From assembly GCA_963737575.1 (NCBI GenBank), contig CAVTTJ010000006.1:175740-239739 (forward strand): 64,000 nucleotides of DNA, read 5' to 3'. The notes beneath the pieces were generated by a model. It saw nothing but the letters and a program-made list of their open reading frames with translations. It searched no databases and was not told the origin of the DNA. Shown one piece after another: positions 41,851 through 50,799 of this stretch. Position 1 is the first letter of the stretch. Each line of letters starts with the position of its first letter. The position numbers and the translations under genes were made by a program. Source of the stretch: VRUE01 sp963737575 (lineage in GTDB: Bacteria > Actinomycetota > Thermoleophilia > Solirubrobacterales > 70-9).

Positions 41851-42855
41851 GTGCTGACCGTCGCCGTCACCGGGCCGACAGGAGAGATCGGCAAGCCGTT
41901 CATGGCGGCGCTGCAGCGCGCGCCGGAGGTCGAGCGCGTGATCGGGATGGCGCGCCGCCCGTTCGACGCCGTCGCGAACGGGTGGGACAAGGCCGAGTAC
42001 CGGCCGGGCGACATCCGCGATCCCGACGCCGTCGAGGCGCTGGTCGCCGACGCCGACGTCGTCGTCCACCTCGCCTTCGTCATCGTCGACGACGACGGCG
42101 AGGGGCCGGAGATCAACCGGCTTGGGTCGCGCAACGTCTTCGACGCCGCGGTGGCCGCCGGCGTCGAGCGCCTCGTCTACACCTCCTCGGTCGCCGCATA
42201 CGGGTTCCGGCGCGACCTTCCCGACCTCCTCACCGAGGATCTGCCGGTCGAGGGTAGCTCGCGCCATCCCTACTCGGCGGACAAGGCCGAGGTCGAGGCC
42301 GAGCTCGAGGAGGCGATCGACGGTTCCGACACCAACGCCTACGTCTTCCGGCCCTGCATCGTCGCCGGGCCGGAAGCGACCCTGCTCCTCGACATGGTCC
42401 CGCTGCTGGCACTCGGCCAGAAGCTGCCGGCGCCCGTCCGCTGGGCGCTGAAGCGGACTCCCGTCCTGCGCCCGATCCTGCCCGATCCGGGGGTCAGGTT
42501 CCAGCTCGTCCACCACGATGACGTCGCCGCAGCTCTCACCGCGGCGGCGATCGGGATCGGCGAGCCCGGCGCCTACAACCTCGCCGGGCCCGGCGAGCTG
42601 ACGATCACCGACCTCGCCCACGAGCTCGGCTGGCACGCGGTCGGGGTCCCAGCCGCTCCCGAGATCGCCGTCGGGGCCGCGGCCGAGGCGCTCTCCCATG
42701 TGCCCTACATCCCCCAGGAGGCGACCTGGATCGAGGCGGTGCGGCGCCCGATGCTGATGGACACCAGCCGCGCCCGGCGCGAGCTCCGCTGGATGCCGCA
42801 CCACGACGCCCGCGAGACGCTGCGCGAGACGATCGCAGCCGTCCGCGCGCGCTAG
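41851..42855 (+). CDS. NAD-dependent epimerase/dehydratase (extended SDR)
   Basis: This 334-residue protein has the extended short-chain dehydrogenase fold: VAVTGPTGEIGKPFM (GxxGxxG nucleotide motif), DADVVVHLAFVI, VYTSSVAAYG with the catalytic Ser, and HPYSADKAEVEAEL with the YxxxK pair. A FQLVHHDDVAAALTAA stretch follows. The substrate is likely a nucleotide sugar or a small carbonyl compound. A GAGAAT box lies 6 nt before the GTG at 41851. It converges with the deacetylase gene. Confidence 0.9.
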   Translation: MLTVAVTGPTGEIGKPFMAALQRAPEVERVIGMARRPFDAVANGWDKAEYRPGDIRDPDAVEALVADADVVVHLAFVIVDDDGEGPEINRLGSRNVFDAAVAAGVERLVYTSSVAAYGFRRDLPDLLTEDLPVEGSSRHPYSADKAEVEAELEEAIDGSDTNAYVFRPCIVAGPEATLLLDMVPLLALGQKLPAPVRWALKRTPVLRPILPDPGVRFQLVHHDDVAAALTAAAIGIGEPGAYNLAGPGELTITDLAHELGWHAVGVPAAPEIAVGAAAEALSHVPYIPQEATWIEAVRRPMLMDTSRARRELRWMPHHDARETLRETIAAVRAR

Positions 42856-42859
42856 ACGA

Positions 42860-43709
42860 TCACCCTCCGGGCCAGCTCCGCGGGTCGAGCTCGGTGCCGC
42901 CACGGAAGCGCTCCGGTTCGGCGAGGACCTGGTCGGCGACCGCCGCGCAGGGGGATACCCAGAGCTCGCCGGAGGCGGATGCCGCGGCGGCGCGGTCGAG
43001 CAGCGCCCCCAGCCGCTCGGCGCCGAGCCACTCGAGCATCGCGAGGTGGAGCACGACCGCGATGTAGCCGCCGTCCGCCGCGAGCCGCTCGAGCTCGGCC
43101 TCGAGCCCGGCGAGGAAGGTGCCTGGGTCGAGCGGATCCGGACCGTCCCGCGATCTCCCTGCGCACCGACTCGAGGCCCGGCAGGACGCTGGCGGCATCG
43201 ACGTCGCGCCAGCGAAAAGGGAGCATCGCGATCCCGCCGTCCTCGCCCGCGCCCGCGCCGGCCGGGGAGCAGTAGCGGAGCCCGGCCTCGCGGAGGACCT
43301 CGAGGCCGCCCGGCCCGAGAGCGCCGCCCGGCGGTCGGAACCCCGCCAGGTCGAGTCCGAGGGCGGCGAACGCCGCCCCGCCGCGGCCCAGGTTCTCGGC
43401 CTGCTCGGCGGCGCCCAGCCCGGCCCAATCCTCGTGGCGCCATGCGTGGTAGGCGACGTCGTGCCCGGCGGCGTCGACCTCGACCAGCAGGTCCGGGTAG
43501 AGCTCGGCGTTCAGCCCCTCGACGAAGAAGGTCGCGTGCAGGCCGCGGCTCCCCAGCTCCTCCAATAGGGAGGGGAGGACGCTGGTCGCCGTCGGATGGG
43601 CCCCGAGCACGGCGGGGGGAACATCAGCGCCGAGCCCGATTTCGGCCGCCTCGCCGAGGTTGTCGAAGGTGAGGCTGATGGCGCCACGGGCGCCGCCGGG
43701 CCAGCTCAC
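42860..43709 (-). pseudogene. Polysaccharide deacetylase (CE4), frameshifted
   Basis: The first frame starts at GTG 43709 (overlapping the upstream TGA) and has the NodB-type pattern AISLTFDNLGEAAEIG, LHATFFVEGLNAELYP, AGHDVAYHAWRHEDW and GFRPPGGALGPGG. This suggests a metal-dependent deacetylase, though the DD pair is DN here. After ESVRREIA the matching continuation DGPDPLDPGTFLAGLEAELE lies one base later and runs to 42860. Removing one base from the CCC at 43147-43149 (G on the coding strand) joins them. Whether the gene is truly broken or misread cannot be settled from one sequence. Confidence 0.8.
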
Positions 43710-44233
43710 GACTCGAGCAGGGCCGGGCTCCAGCGCTCGGGTTCGCGGCGCGCCTGCTCCCGCGCCCAGCGGAAGTGGTGGCGGGCCGAGGCCAGCAGGA
43801 CCGGGAAGTTGAGCAGGCCCGCCAGAGCGAAGCGGCGCGACCCGGGCGCCGTCTCGGTAAGGACGCTGAGGACGCTGGTGACGCCCCAGCCCCAGAGAAC
43901 CGCGTTGTAGGCGGGCAGCTGCTCGTCGCTCAATCCCTCTGCCTCGTCGAGCATCGGCAGCCCGTTGTGGAGCGACCACGGCCAGGCCTTGAAATGAACC
44001 GCGACCCCGGCCACGCCGATCCCGGCGTTGAAGGCCGTGACGCGCTCGGCCGCCCGCCCGCCGCGCGCAGCCGCGACCAGGCCCATCGGGATCAGGAACG
44101 CCCAGAGCGCGGACGCGCCGCGGCGCCCGAGCTCGGGCTCGAAGACGAGGCCGACCCCGGCCCTGGTCTCGAACGCGTTGTGGGCAAGGAGCCCTAGCGT
44201 CGAGCCGGCGGCGAAGGGACGGCGGAGTCGCAT
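43706..44233 (-). CDS. Hypothetical membrane protein
   Basis: This 175-residue protein is not recognised. It has three or four possible membrane segments (ALWAFLIPMGLVAAARGG, VTAFNAGIGVAGVAVHF, FALAGLLNFPVLLASARHH) and conserved-looking HFKAWPWSLHNGLP residues. Its stop overlaps the start of the deacetylase gene (GTGA), so the two are likely cotranscribed. The ATG at 44233 lies 11 nt after leader element copy 2. An envelope role is suggested only by its partner. Confidence 0.7.
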   Translation of the reverse strand: MRLRRPFAAGSTLGLLAHNAFETRAGVGLVFEPELGRRGASALWAFLIPMGLVAAARGGRAAERVTAFNAGIGVAGVAVHFKAWPWSLHNGLPMLDEAEGLSDEQLPAYNAVLWGWGVTSVLSVLTETAPGSRRFALAGLLNFPVLLASARHHFRWAREQARREPERWSPALLES

Positions 44234-44244
44234 GTCGACAAGTC

Positions 44245-44301
44245 TCGCGCTTCGCTCGCTGCGCGGGGAAGCAGATATGGACGCTTGCTTGCTCCGCACT
44301 C
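44245..44301 (-). repeat. 57-nt dispersed leader element, copy 2
   Basis: On the minus strand it begins GAGTGCGGAGCAAGCAAGCG and ends GCAGCGAGCGAAGCGCGA, followed 11 nt later by the ATG of the 43706-44233 gene. It aligns without gaps to copies 1 and 3. It also lies in the divergent region with mfd. Confidence 0.8.
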
Positions 44302-44310
44302 GGCGCAGCG

Positions 44311-44316
44311 TAACCT
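44311..44316 (+). promoter_or_regulatory. -10 type box TAACCT for mfd
   Basis: TAACCT lies 10 nt before the ATG at 44327 with no Shine-Dalgarno sequence. It is next to leader element copy 2. Confidence 0.5.
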
Positions 44317-44326
44317 GGGCCGCTCG

Positions 44327-47300
44327 ATGAGCCTTCGCCCACTGATCGAGATAACCGCCGAAAACGAGCGCCTCAGCGCGCTCGCGGCCGATCTTGCCGA
44401 CGCCGCGACCGCCGGCGAGGCGGTGAACATGCGCGCATCGGCCACCCTGCGCCCGCTGCTGCTGGCGACCGTGCTCGAGGACGACCGCGGCCTCGCCGGG
44501 CGGCCGGCGCTCCTGGTCAGCGCCGACGACCGTTCGGCCCGCGATCTCGCATCCGACCTCGGCGCCTATCTGGCGCCGCGCCGCGTCCGCCTCTACCCCT
44601 CGCGGGGAACCGGCTACACGTCGCACGTGACGCCGCCGCCGCATCTGGTCGGCCTGCGCATCGACGCCCTCGATGCCCTGCGTGACGGCGGTGACGCGGT
44701 CGTCGTGGCCAGCGCCGTCGCCCTCGCCGAGGCGGTTCCCGACTCCTCTCTCCGGCCCGCCGGCTTCTCCGTCTCCAGGGGCGATGAGGTCGACCTCGGG
44801 GCGGTCGCCGGGAACCTCGCCGCTGCCGGGTACGAGCGGGTCGAGCAGGTCGAGGAGCGGGGCCAGTTCGCGATCCGCGGCGGCATCCTCGACGTCTTCG
44901 GGGCGACAGAGGAGCGCGCGGTCAGGGTCGAGCTGTTCGGCGACGAGGTCGACTCGATGCGGTGGTTCTCGACCTTCACCCAGCGCTCACTCGGCGAGGC
45001 CGAGCGGGTAGAGCTCGCCCCCGCAGCCGAGCTCGACGTCGAACACCGGGAGCTGGCCGAGCTGGCGGCAATGGAGGCCGCCGAGGAGGAAACGGAGGCG
45101 CCGAGCCTGGCCGAGGTCCTGCCGATCGACCAGTTCGGGGCGCCGCTCGACCTCGTCCCTGGGGAGACCGCCGTGATCCTCGCCGCCGCCGAGGAGATCG
45201 AGCCGGCTCTGAGCGACCACTGGGAGGACGTGACGACGGCGATGCACGCCGACGACGCCCGCCACCTCTATGTCGACGTCGCCGGGCCCCTCGCCGCCCG
45301 CGCCCTACTCACGGTGAGGGGAGCCGGCGACGATGGGGAGGACGCGTTCCGCGCCTCGCGGGCCGAGTCGCCTGCCCGCGACATTAAGGAGGCCGAGGCC
45401 GAGCTGCAGAAACTCGTCCGCTCGGGATACCGCACGGTCGTCGCCTTCGACGGCCGCGGCGAGGCCGAGCGCTCCCGCTACGGGCTCGACCGCCTCGACG
45501 CCACGATCCTCGACGGCGTGCTCTCGCCGGACCCCGGTCTCGCCTTCGCCGAGGCGCGGCTGCGCGAGGGGTTCGTCAGCCCCGAGCTAAAGCTCGCCGT
45601 CTTCCCGTTTCGCCGCCTCGTCCATCGCCGCAAACGGGCGGCCGAGCGCGCCCCGGGCGCCGGGCGAGGGCGGCTCGCGTTCAGCGATCTCCGGGTCGGC
45701 GACCACGTGGTCCACGAGGACCACGGCGTCGCCCGCTTCGCCGGCTTCGAGACGCGCGAGGTTGGCGGCATCACCCGCGACTACCTCTACCTCGAATACA
45801 AGGGCGAGGACCGGGTCTACGTCCCGACCGACCAGCTGGCGAAGCTGAGCCGCTACGTCGGCGCCGGGGGCGAGCCGGCGCTCTCGGCGCTCGGCGGCAA
45901 ACGCTGGCAGAACATGAAGGCCCGCGCCCGCCGCGCGGCCGGCGCCCTGGCCGGAGAGCTGCTCAACCTCTACGCCGAGCGGCGGACCCGGAGGGGCCAC
46001 GCCTTCTCCCCCGACGGCGAGTGGCAGATGACGATGGAGGCGGCGTTTCCCTACCGCGAGACCGCCGACCAGATCGAGGCGATCGAGGCGGTCAAGGGCG
46101 ACATGGAGTCTGAGCAGCCGATGGACCGCCTCGTCTGCGGCGACGTCGGCTTCGGCAAGACCGAGGTGGCGCTGCGGGCCGCGGTCAAGGCCGCCGCGGA
46201 CGGCAAGCAGGTGATGGTGCTGGCGCCGACGACGATCCTCGCTCAGCAGCATTTCGGCACCTTCCGCGAGCGCCTCGCCGACCTGCCGTTCATGCTCGAC
46301 TGGGTCTCGCGCCTGCGCAAGCCAGCCGACGTCAAATCGGTGCTGGCGGCATACAGGGAGGGCAAGGTCGACATCCTGATCGGCACCCACCGGCTGCTCT
46401 CGCGCGACGTCCGCGCCGAGGACCTGGGCCTGCTGGTCGTCGACGAGGAGCAGAGATTCGGGGTCAAGCAGAAGGAGCTGCTGCGCCAGCTCAAGCTCAA
46501 GGTCGACGTCCTCTCGCTCTCCGCGACACCGATCCCGCGCACCCTGCAGATGAGTCTCGCCGGGCTCCGCGACATCTCGGTGATCGAGACCCCGCCCGAG
46601 GGGAGGCGGCCGGTGCGGACCTACGTCGGCCCCTATGACGAGGACCTCGTGCGTCGGGCGATCGAGCGCGAGCTCGAGCGCGGGGGCCAGGCCTTCTTCC
46701 TCCACAACCGGATCGAGAGCCTGCCCGAGGTCGCCGAGCGCCTGCGGGGCCTGGTGCCGAAGGCTCGGGTCGCCGAAGCCCACGGCCAGATGGAGGAGTC
46801 CCAGCTCGAGCAGGCGATGCTCGGCTTCCTGCGCGGGGACGCCGACTGCCTGGTGACGACGACGATCATCGAGTCCGGCCTCGACATCCCGACGGCCAAC
46901 ACGCTGATCGTCGAGCGCGCCGACCGTCTCGGCCTGGCCCAGGCCTACCAGATCCGCGGCCGCGTGGGCCGATCGCGGGAGCGGGCGTTCGCCTACCTGC
47001 TCTACCCCTCGGTGGAAGCCCTTACCGAGGAGGCCTCGGCACGGCTCTCGACTCTCGCCGACCACACCGAGCTCGGCTCCGGGTTCAAGATCGCGATGCG
47101 CGACCTCGACATCCGCGGCGCCGGCGACCTGCTCGGCGAGGAGCAGTCGGGCCACGTCGCCGCGGTCGGGTTCGAGCTCTACTGCCAGATGATCGACGAG
47201 GCCGTTGCCGCCGCCGGCGACGGGACCGGGGAGGAGGAGGCCGAGCCGCTCCGCTTCGACGTACCGGTCGACGCCTATCTGCCGGCCTCGTTCATCCCGT

Positions 47301-47713
47301 TCGAGGCGGCGAAGATCGACGTTCACCGCCGAGTCGTCGCGGCGCGGGAGCCGGGCCAGCTGCGGGCGATCCGCGACGAGCTGGGCGACCGCTTCGGGCC
47401 GCTGCCGCCCGAGGCCGAGAACCTGCTGGCGCTGCAGCGGGCGCGGATCGAACTGCGCCTGGCCGGGGCCAGGAACGTCGAGCTGCGCGGCGGCCGGCTC
47501 AGCATCGTCGGCGTCGAGCTCGACTCCGAGCAGGCGACCGCCCTCGGCGAGAAGGTCGAGGGATCGCTCTATGAGTGGCGCGAGAAAACCGCGTCGGCGA
47601 GGGTGCCGGAGGACCCCCGCGAGCGGCTCGACTCGGTGCTGGCGATGGCGGCCGGGCTGCGCGACGCGTTGAGCGCAAATTTAGCCGAAAAAGATATGCT
47701 CCCCGCCTCGTGA
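44327..47713 (+). CDS. mfd: Transcription-repair coupling factor Mfd
   Basis: This 1128-residue SF2 translocase removes RNA polymerase stalled at DNA lesions and recruits UvrA. Order of domains: UvrB-like N-terminal part (GTGYTSHVTPPPHLVGLRID), CarD-like polymerase-interacting domain at about 455-520 (LRVGDHVVHEDHGVARFAGF), then the helicase domains. The helicase has Walker A CGDVGFGKTEVALRAA (about 605), LLVVDEEQRFGVKQKE (about 705) and LSATPIPRTLQMSLAGLRDI. The TRCF C-terminal domain closes it. The start at 44327 was preferred to an upstream GTG because the region before it is promoter and repeat DNA. Its stop overlaps the foldase GTG. Confidence 0.97.
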   Translation: MSLRPLIEITAENERLSALAADLADAATAGEAVNMRASATLRPLLLATVLEDDRGLAGRPALLVSADDRSARDLASDLGAYLAPRRVRLYPSRGTGYTSHVTPPPHLVGLRIDALDALRDGGDAVVVASAVALAEAVPDSSLRPAGFSVSRGDEVDLGAVAGNLAAAGYERVEQVEERGQFAIRGGILDVFGATEERAVRVELFGDEVDSMRWFSTFTQRSLGEAERVELAPAAELDVEHRELAELAAMEAAEEETEAPSLAEVLPIDQFGAPLDLVPGETAVILAAAEEIEPALSDHWEDVTTAMHADDARHLYVDVAGPLAARALLTVRGAGDDGEDAFRASRAESPARDIKEAEAELQKLVRSGYRTVVAFDGRGEAERSRYGLDRLDATILDGVLSPDPGLAFAEARLREGFVSPELKLAVFPFRRLVHRRKRAAERAPGAGRGRLAFSDLRVGDHVVHEDHGVARFAGFETREVGGITRDYLYLEYKGEDRVYVPTDQLAKLSRYVGAGGEPALSALGGKRWQNMKARARRAAGALAGELLNLYAERRTRRGHAFSPDGEWQMTMEAAFPYRETADQIEAIEAVKGDMESEQPMDRLVCGDVGFGKTEVALRAAVKAAADGKQVMVLAPTTILAQQHFGTFRERLADLPFMLDWVSRLRKPADVKSVLAAYREGKVDILIGTHRLLSRDVRAEDLGLLVVDEEQRFGVKQKELLRQLKLKVDVLSLSATPIPRTLQMSLAGLRDISVIETPPEGRRPVRTYVGPYDEDLVRRAIERELERGGQAFFLHNRIESLPEVAERLRGLVPKARVAEAHGQMEESQLEQAMLGFLRGDADCLVTTTIIESGLDIPTANTLIVERADRLGLAQAYQIRGRVGRSRERAFAYLLYPSVEALTEEASARLSTLADHTELGSGFKIAMRDLDIRGAGDLLGEEQSGHVAAVGFELYCQMIDEAVAAAGDGTGEEEAEPLRFDVPVDAYLPASFIPFEAAKIDVHRRVVAAREPGQLRAIRDELGDRFGPLPPEAENLLALQRARIELRLAGARNVELRGGRLSIVGVELDSEQATALGEKVEGSLYEWREKTASARVPEDPRERLDSVLAMAAGLRDALSANLAEKDMLPAS

Positions 47714-49041
47714 GTCCGAACAAGGGCAGGAGACCCGCCTCTGGGAAAGGCGGGAAAAAAGGCCGCGCGGCGCAGCCCGGCAAAGATCCCGCTGCCCTGC
47801 GGCGGCTGGCGCTGCTCGCCTTCGGCGCGGTGTTCGTCGTCCTCTTCGTCGTCGTGGCGATCGCCGAGGGGCTCGGCGACCCCAGCATCCCCTCGGGCGA
47901 CGTCGCCCTGGTCCAGGAAGCGCCCGGCGACGTCGGCCACATCAGCAAAGCGGAATTCGACACCTCGCTGAAACAGGCCGCGGCTCAGAACAAAAAGAAA
48001 GAAGTCCCGAAACCGGGCGACCCCGAATACAAGGAAATGATGGAAGCGGCGCTCGGCAGCCTGCTCGACTCGGCCTGGCTGCGGGGCGAGGCCGCCGAAC
48101 AGGGGTTCTCGGTGACCAAGGCCGAAGTCGAAAAAGAATTCAAGAAACTGAAAAAGGAAAACTTCAAAACCGAAGCCGACTACAAGAAATTCCTCACTGA
48201 ATCCGGCTTCACCCAGGCCGACGTCGACCAGCGGGTCGAACTCCAGATCCTCAGTCAGGAGATCCAGAAAGGGATCACCGAAAACGTCTCGGAACCGAGC
48301 AAGAGCGACGTCGAAAACTATTACGAAGCAGCGCTCGCGACCCAGTTCACCCAGCCCCCGACGCGCGACCTTCGCCTCGTCGTCAACAAAGACAAAGCCA
48401 AAGCCGAATCGGCCCTGGCGGATCTCAAGTCGGACAACTCGCCGAAAAACTGGAAAAAGGTCGCGAGCAAATTCTCCGAAGACGAAATCAGCAAGTCCAA
48501 AGGCGGGTTCCAGAAAGGCATCGCCGAAGGCGTTCTCGAAGAACCTCTGAACGAACAGGTTTTCAGCGCCTCCAAAGAAAACGTCGAAGGACTGGTCAAG
48601 ACCGAACGCGGCTACAACATCTTCGAAGTCGACGCCGAAACCGCGGAAACCACCCAGGAACTGAAAACGGTCGAATCGCAGATCAAATCCCAGCTCCAAC
48701 AGCAGGGCGAACAGGAAGCGTTCACCTCGTTCGTCTCCAGCTACACGAGCAAGTGGAAAAACCGGACCTTCTGCGCCGACGGCTTCGTGATCGAACGCTG
48801 CGCCAACTTCAAGGCCGCAGCGCATCCCTCTACCGCGGAACCGGCCTGCTACGAAGCGAACCCGAAAACCCCGGCGAAAGCCTGTCCCGCCCCCGTCTTC
48901 CAGCTGATCCCGGCGATGCCGGGCACGATCACCCCGGTCGAACCGCGGGGTACGCCGCTCGCCCAGCGCCCGATTCCGCCGGCCGGCGAAGAAGAAACAC
49001 CGTCGGTGCCGACGTCGCTGCCGCCGGGCGTCGGCCCGTAG
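47710..49041 (+). CDS. SurA/PrsA-like parvulin foldase, membrane-anchored
   Basis: This 443-residue protein is a SurA/PrsA-type peptidyl-prolyl isomerase. It has a basic N-terminus, one membrane helix (about 35-55, LALLAFGAVFVVLFVVVAIA) and a helical SurA_N-like segment with 'EYKEMMEAALGSLLDSAWL'. A PpiC domain follows (about 215-310: RDLRLVVNKDKAKAESAL, ASKFSEDEISKSKGG, TERGYNIFEVD), then a Pro-rich tail with Cys residues. It should fold exported proteins outside the membrane. Almost all Glu codons are GAA and Lys is often AAA, unlike mfd and eno. The GTG overlaps the mfd stop. Confidence 0.9.
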   Translation: MSPNKGRRPASGKGGKKGRAAQPGKDPAALRRLALLAFGAVFVVLFVVVAIAEGLGDPSIPSGDVALVQEAPGDVGHISKAEFDTSLKQAAAQNKKKEVPKPGDPEYKEMMEAALGSLLDSAWLRGEAAEQGFSVTKAEVEKEFKKLKKENFKTEADYKKFLTESGFTQADVDQRVELQILSQEIQKGITENVSEPSKSDVENYYEAALATQFTQPPTRDLRLVVNKDKAKAESALADLKSDNSPKNWKKVASKFSEDEISKSKGGFQKGIAEGVLEEPLNEQVFSASKENVEGLVKTERGYNIFEVDAETAETTQELKTVESQIKSQLQQQGEQEAFTSFVSSYTSKWKNRTFCADGFVIERCANFKAAAHPSTAEPACYEANPKTPAKACPAPVFQLIPAMPGTITPVEPRGTPLAQRPIPPAGEEETPSVPTSLPPGVGP

Positions 49042-49054
49042 CCCGGCAGCAAAA

Positions 49055-49060
49055 TAGACT
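49055..49060 (+). promoter_or_regulatory. -10 type box TAGACT for eno
   Basis: TAGACT in AAAATAGACT lies 10 nt before the GTG at 49071 and no Shine-Dalgarno sequence follows. Confidence 0.5.
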
Positions 49061-49070
49061 GCTCGATTCC

Positions 49071-50369
<1,299 letters not shown>

Positions 50370-50402
50370 AGGAATGCGGGGCCCGGCCGCGTAGCTCCGG
50401 GT

Positions 50403-50774
50403 ATGGCAGCGCGCGCCTACGCGGGGAGGACCACCGTCCGGCAGGCCCGGCGCCGCCCCGCCGCAAGGCGCAGGCCCGCCGCCCGGCGCGGCGCCAGCAG
50501 GATCAAGTGGGACAGGGTCGGCCGGATCGCCCTCACCCTCGTCCTCGCCGCGGTCCTCTACTCCTACCTGCACCCGGCGATCGAGCTGGTCAAGACCTAC
50601 ACGGCGACGACCGCGGCGAAAGCCGAATTCCACGAAGTCCTGGCCGAAAACAAGCGACTCCACCGCCGCGTCCAGTCGGCGGGCGACCCGGTAGCGATCG
50701 CCCGCCGCGCGCGCGCGCAGGGGCTGCTCGCCGAAGGCGAGAAGCCCCTCGTCCTTCGCGACCTGAAGCGCTGA
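50403..50774 (+). CDS. ftsB: Septum formation initiator (FtsB/DivIC-like)
   Basis: This 123-residue bitopic protein belongs to the FtsB/DivIC family that helps assemble the divisome. A long Arg/Ala-rich cytoplasmic N-terminus (about 1-40) is followed by one membrane helix (about 40-58, IALTLVLAAVLYSYLH) and an extracytoplasmic coiled coil (AKAEFHEVLAENKRLHRRVQ). The C-terminal motif RRARAQGLLAEGEKPLVL is typical of the family. The Arg-rich tail is longer than usual. It follows eno closely, the standard neighbour. Confidence 0.92.
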   Translation: MAARAYAGRTTVRQARRRPAARRRPAARRGASRIKWDRVGRIALTLVLAAVLYSYLHPAIELVKTYTATTAAKAEFHEVLAENKRLHRRVQSAGDPVAIARRARAQGLLAEGEKPLVLRDLKR

Positions 50775-50799
50775 AACGCCCCACCTGGAGGGCGGCCCG

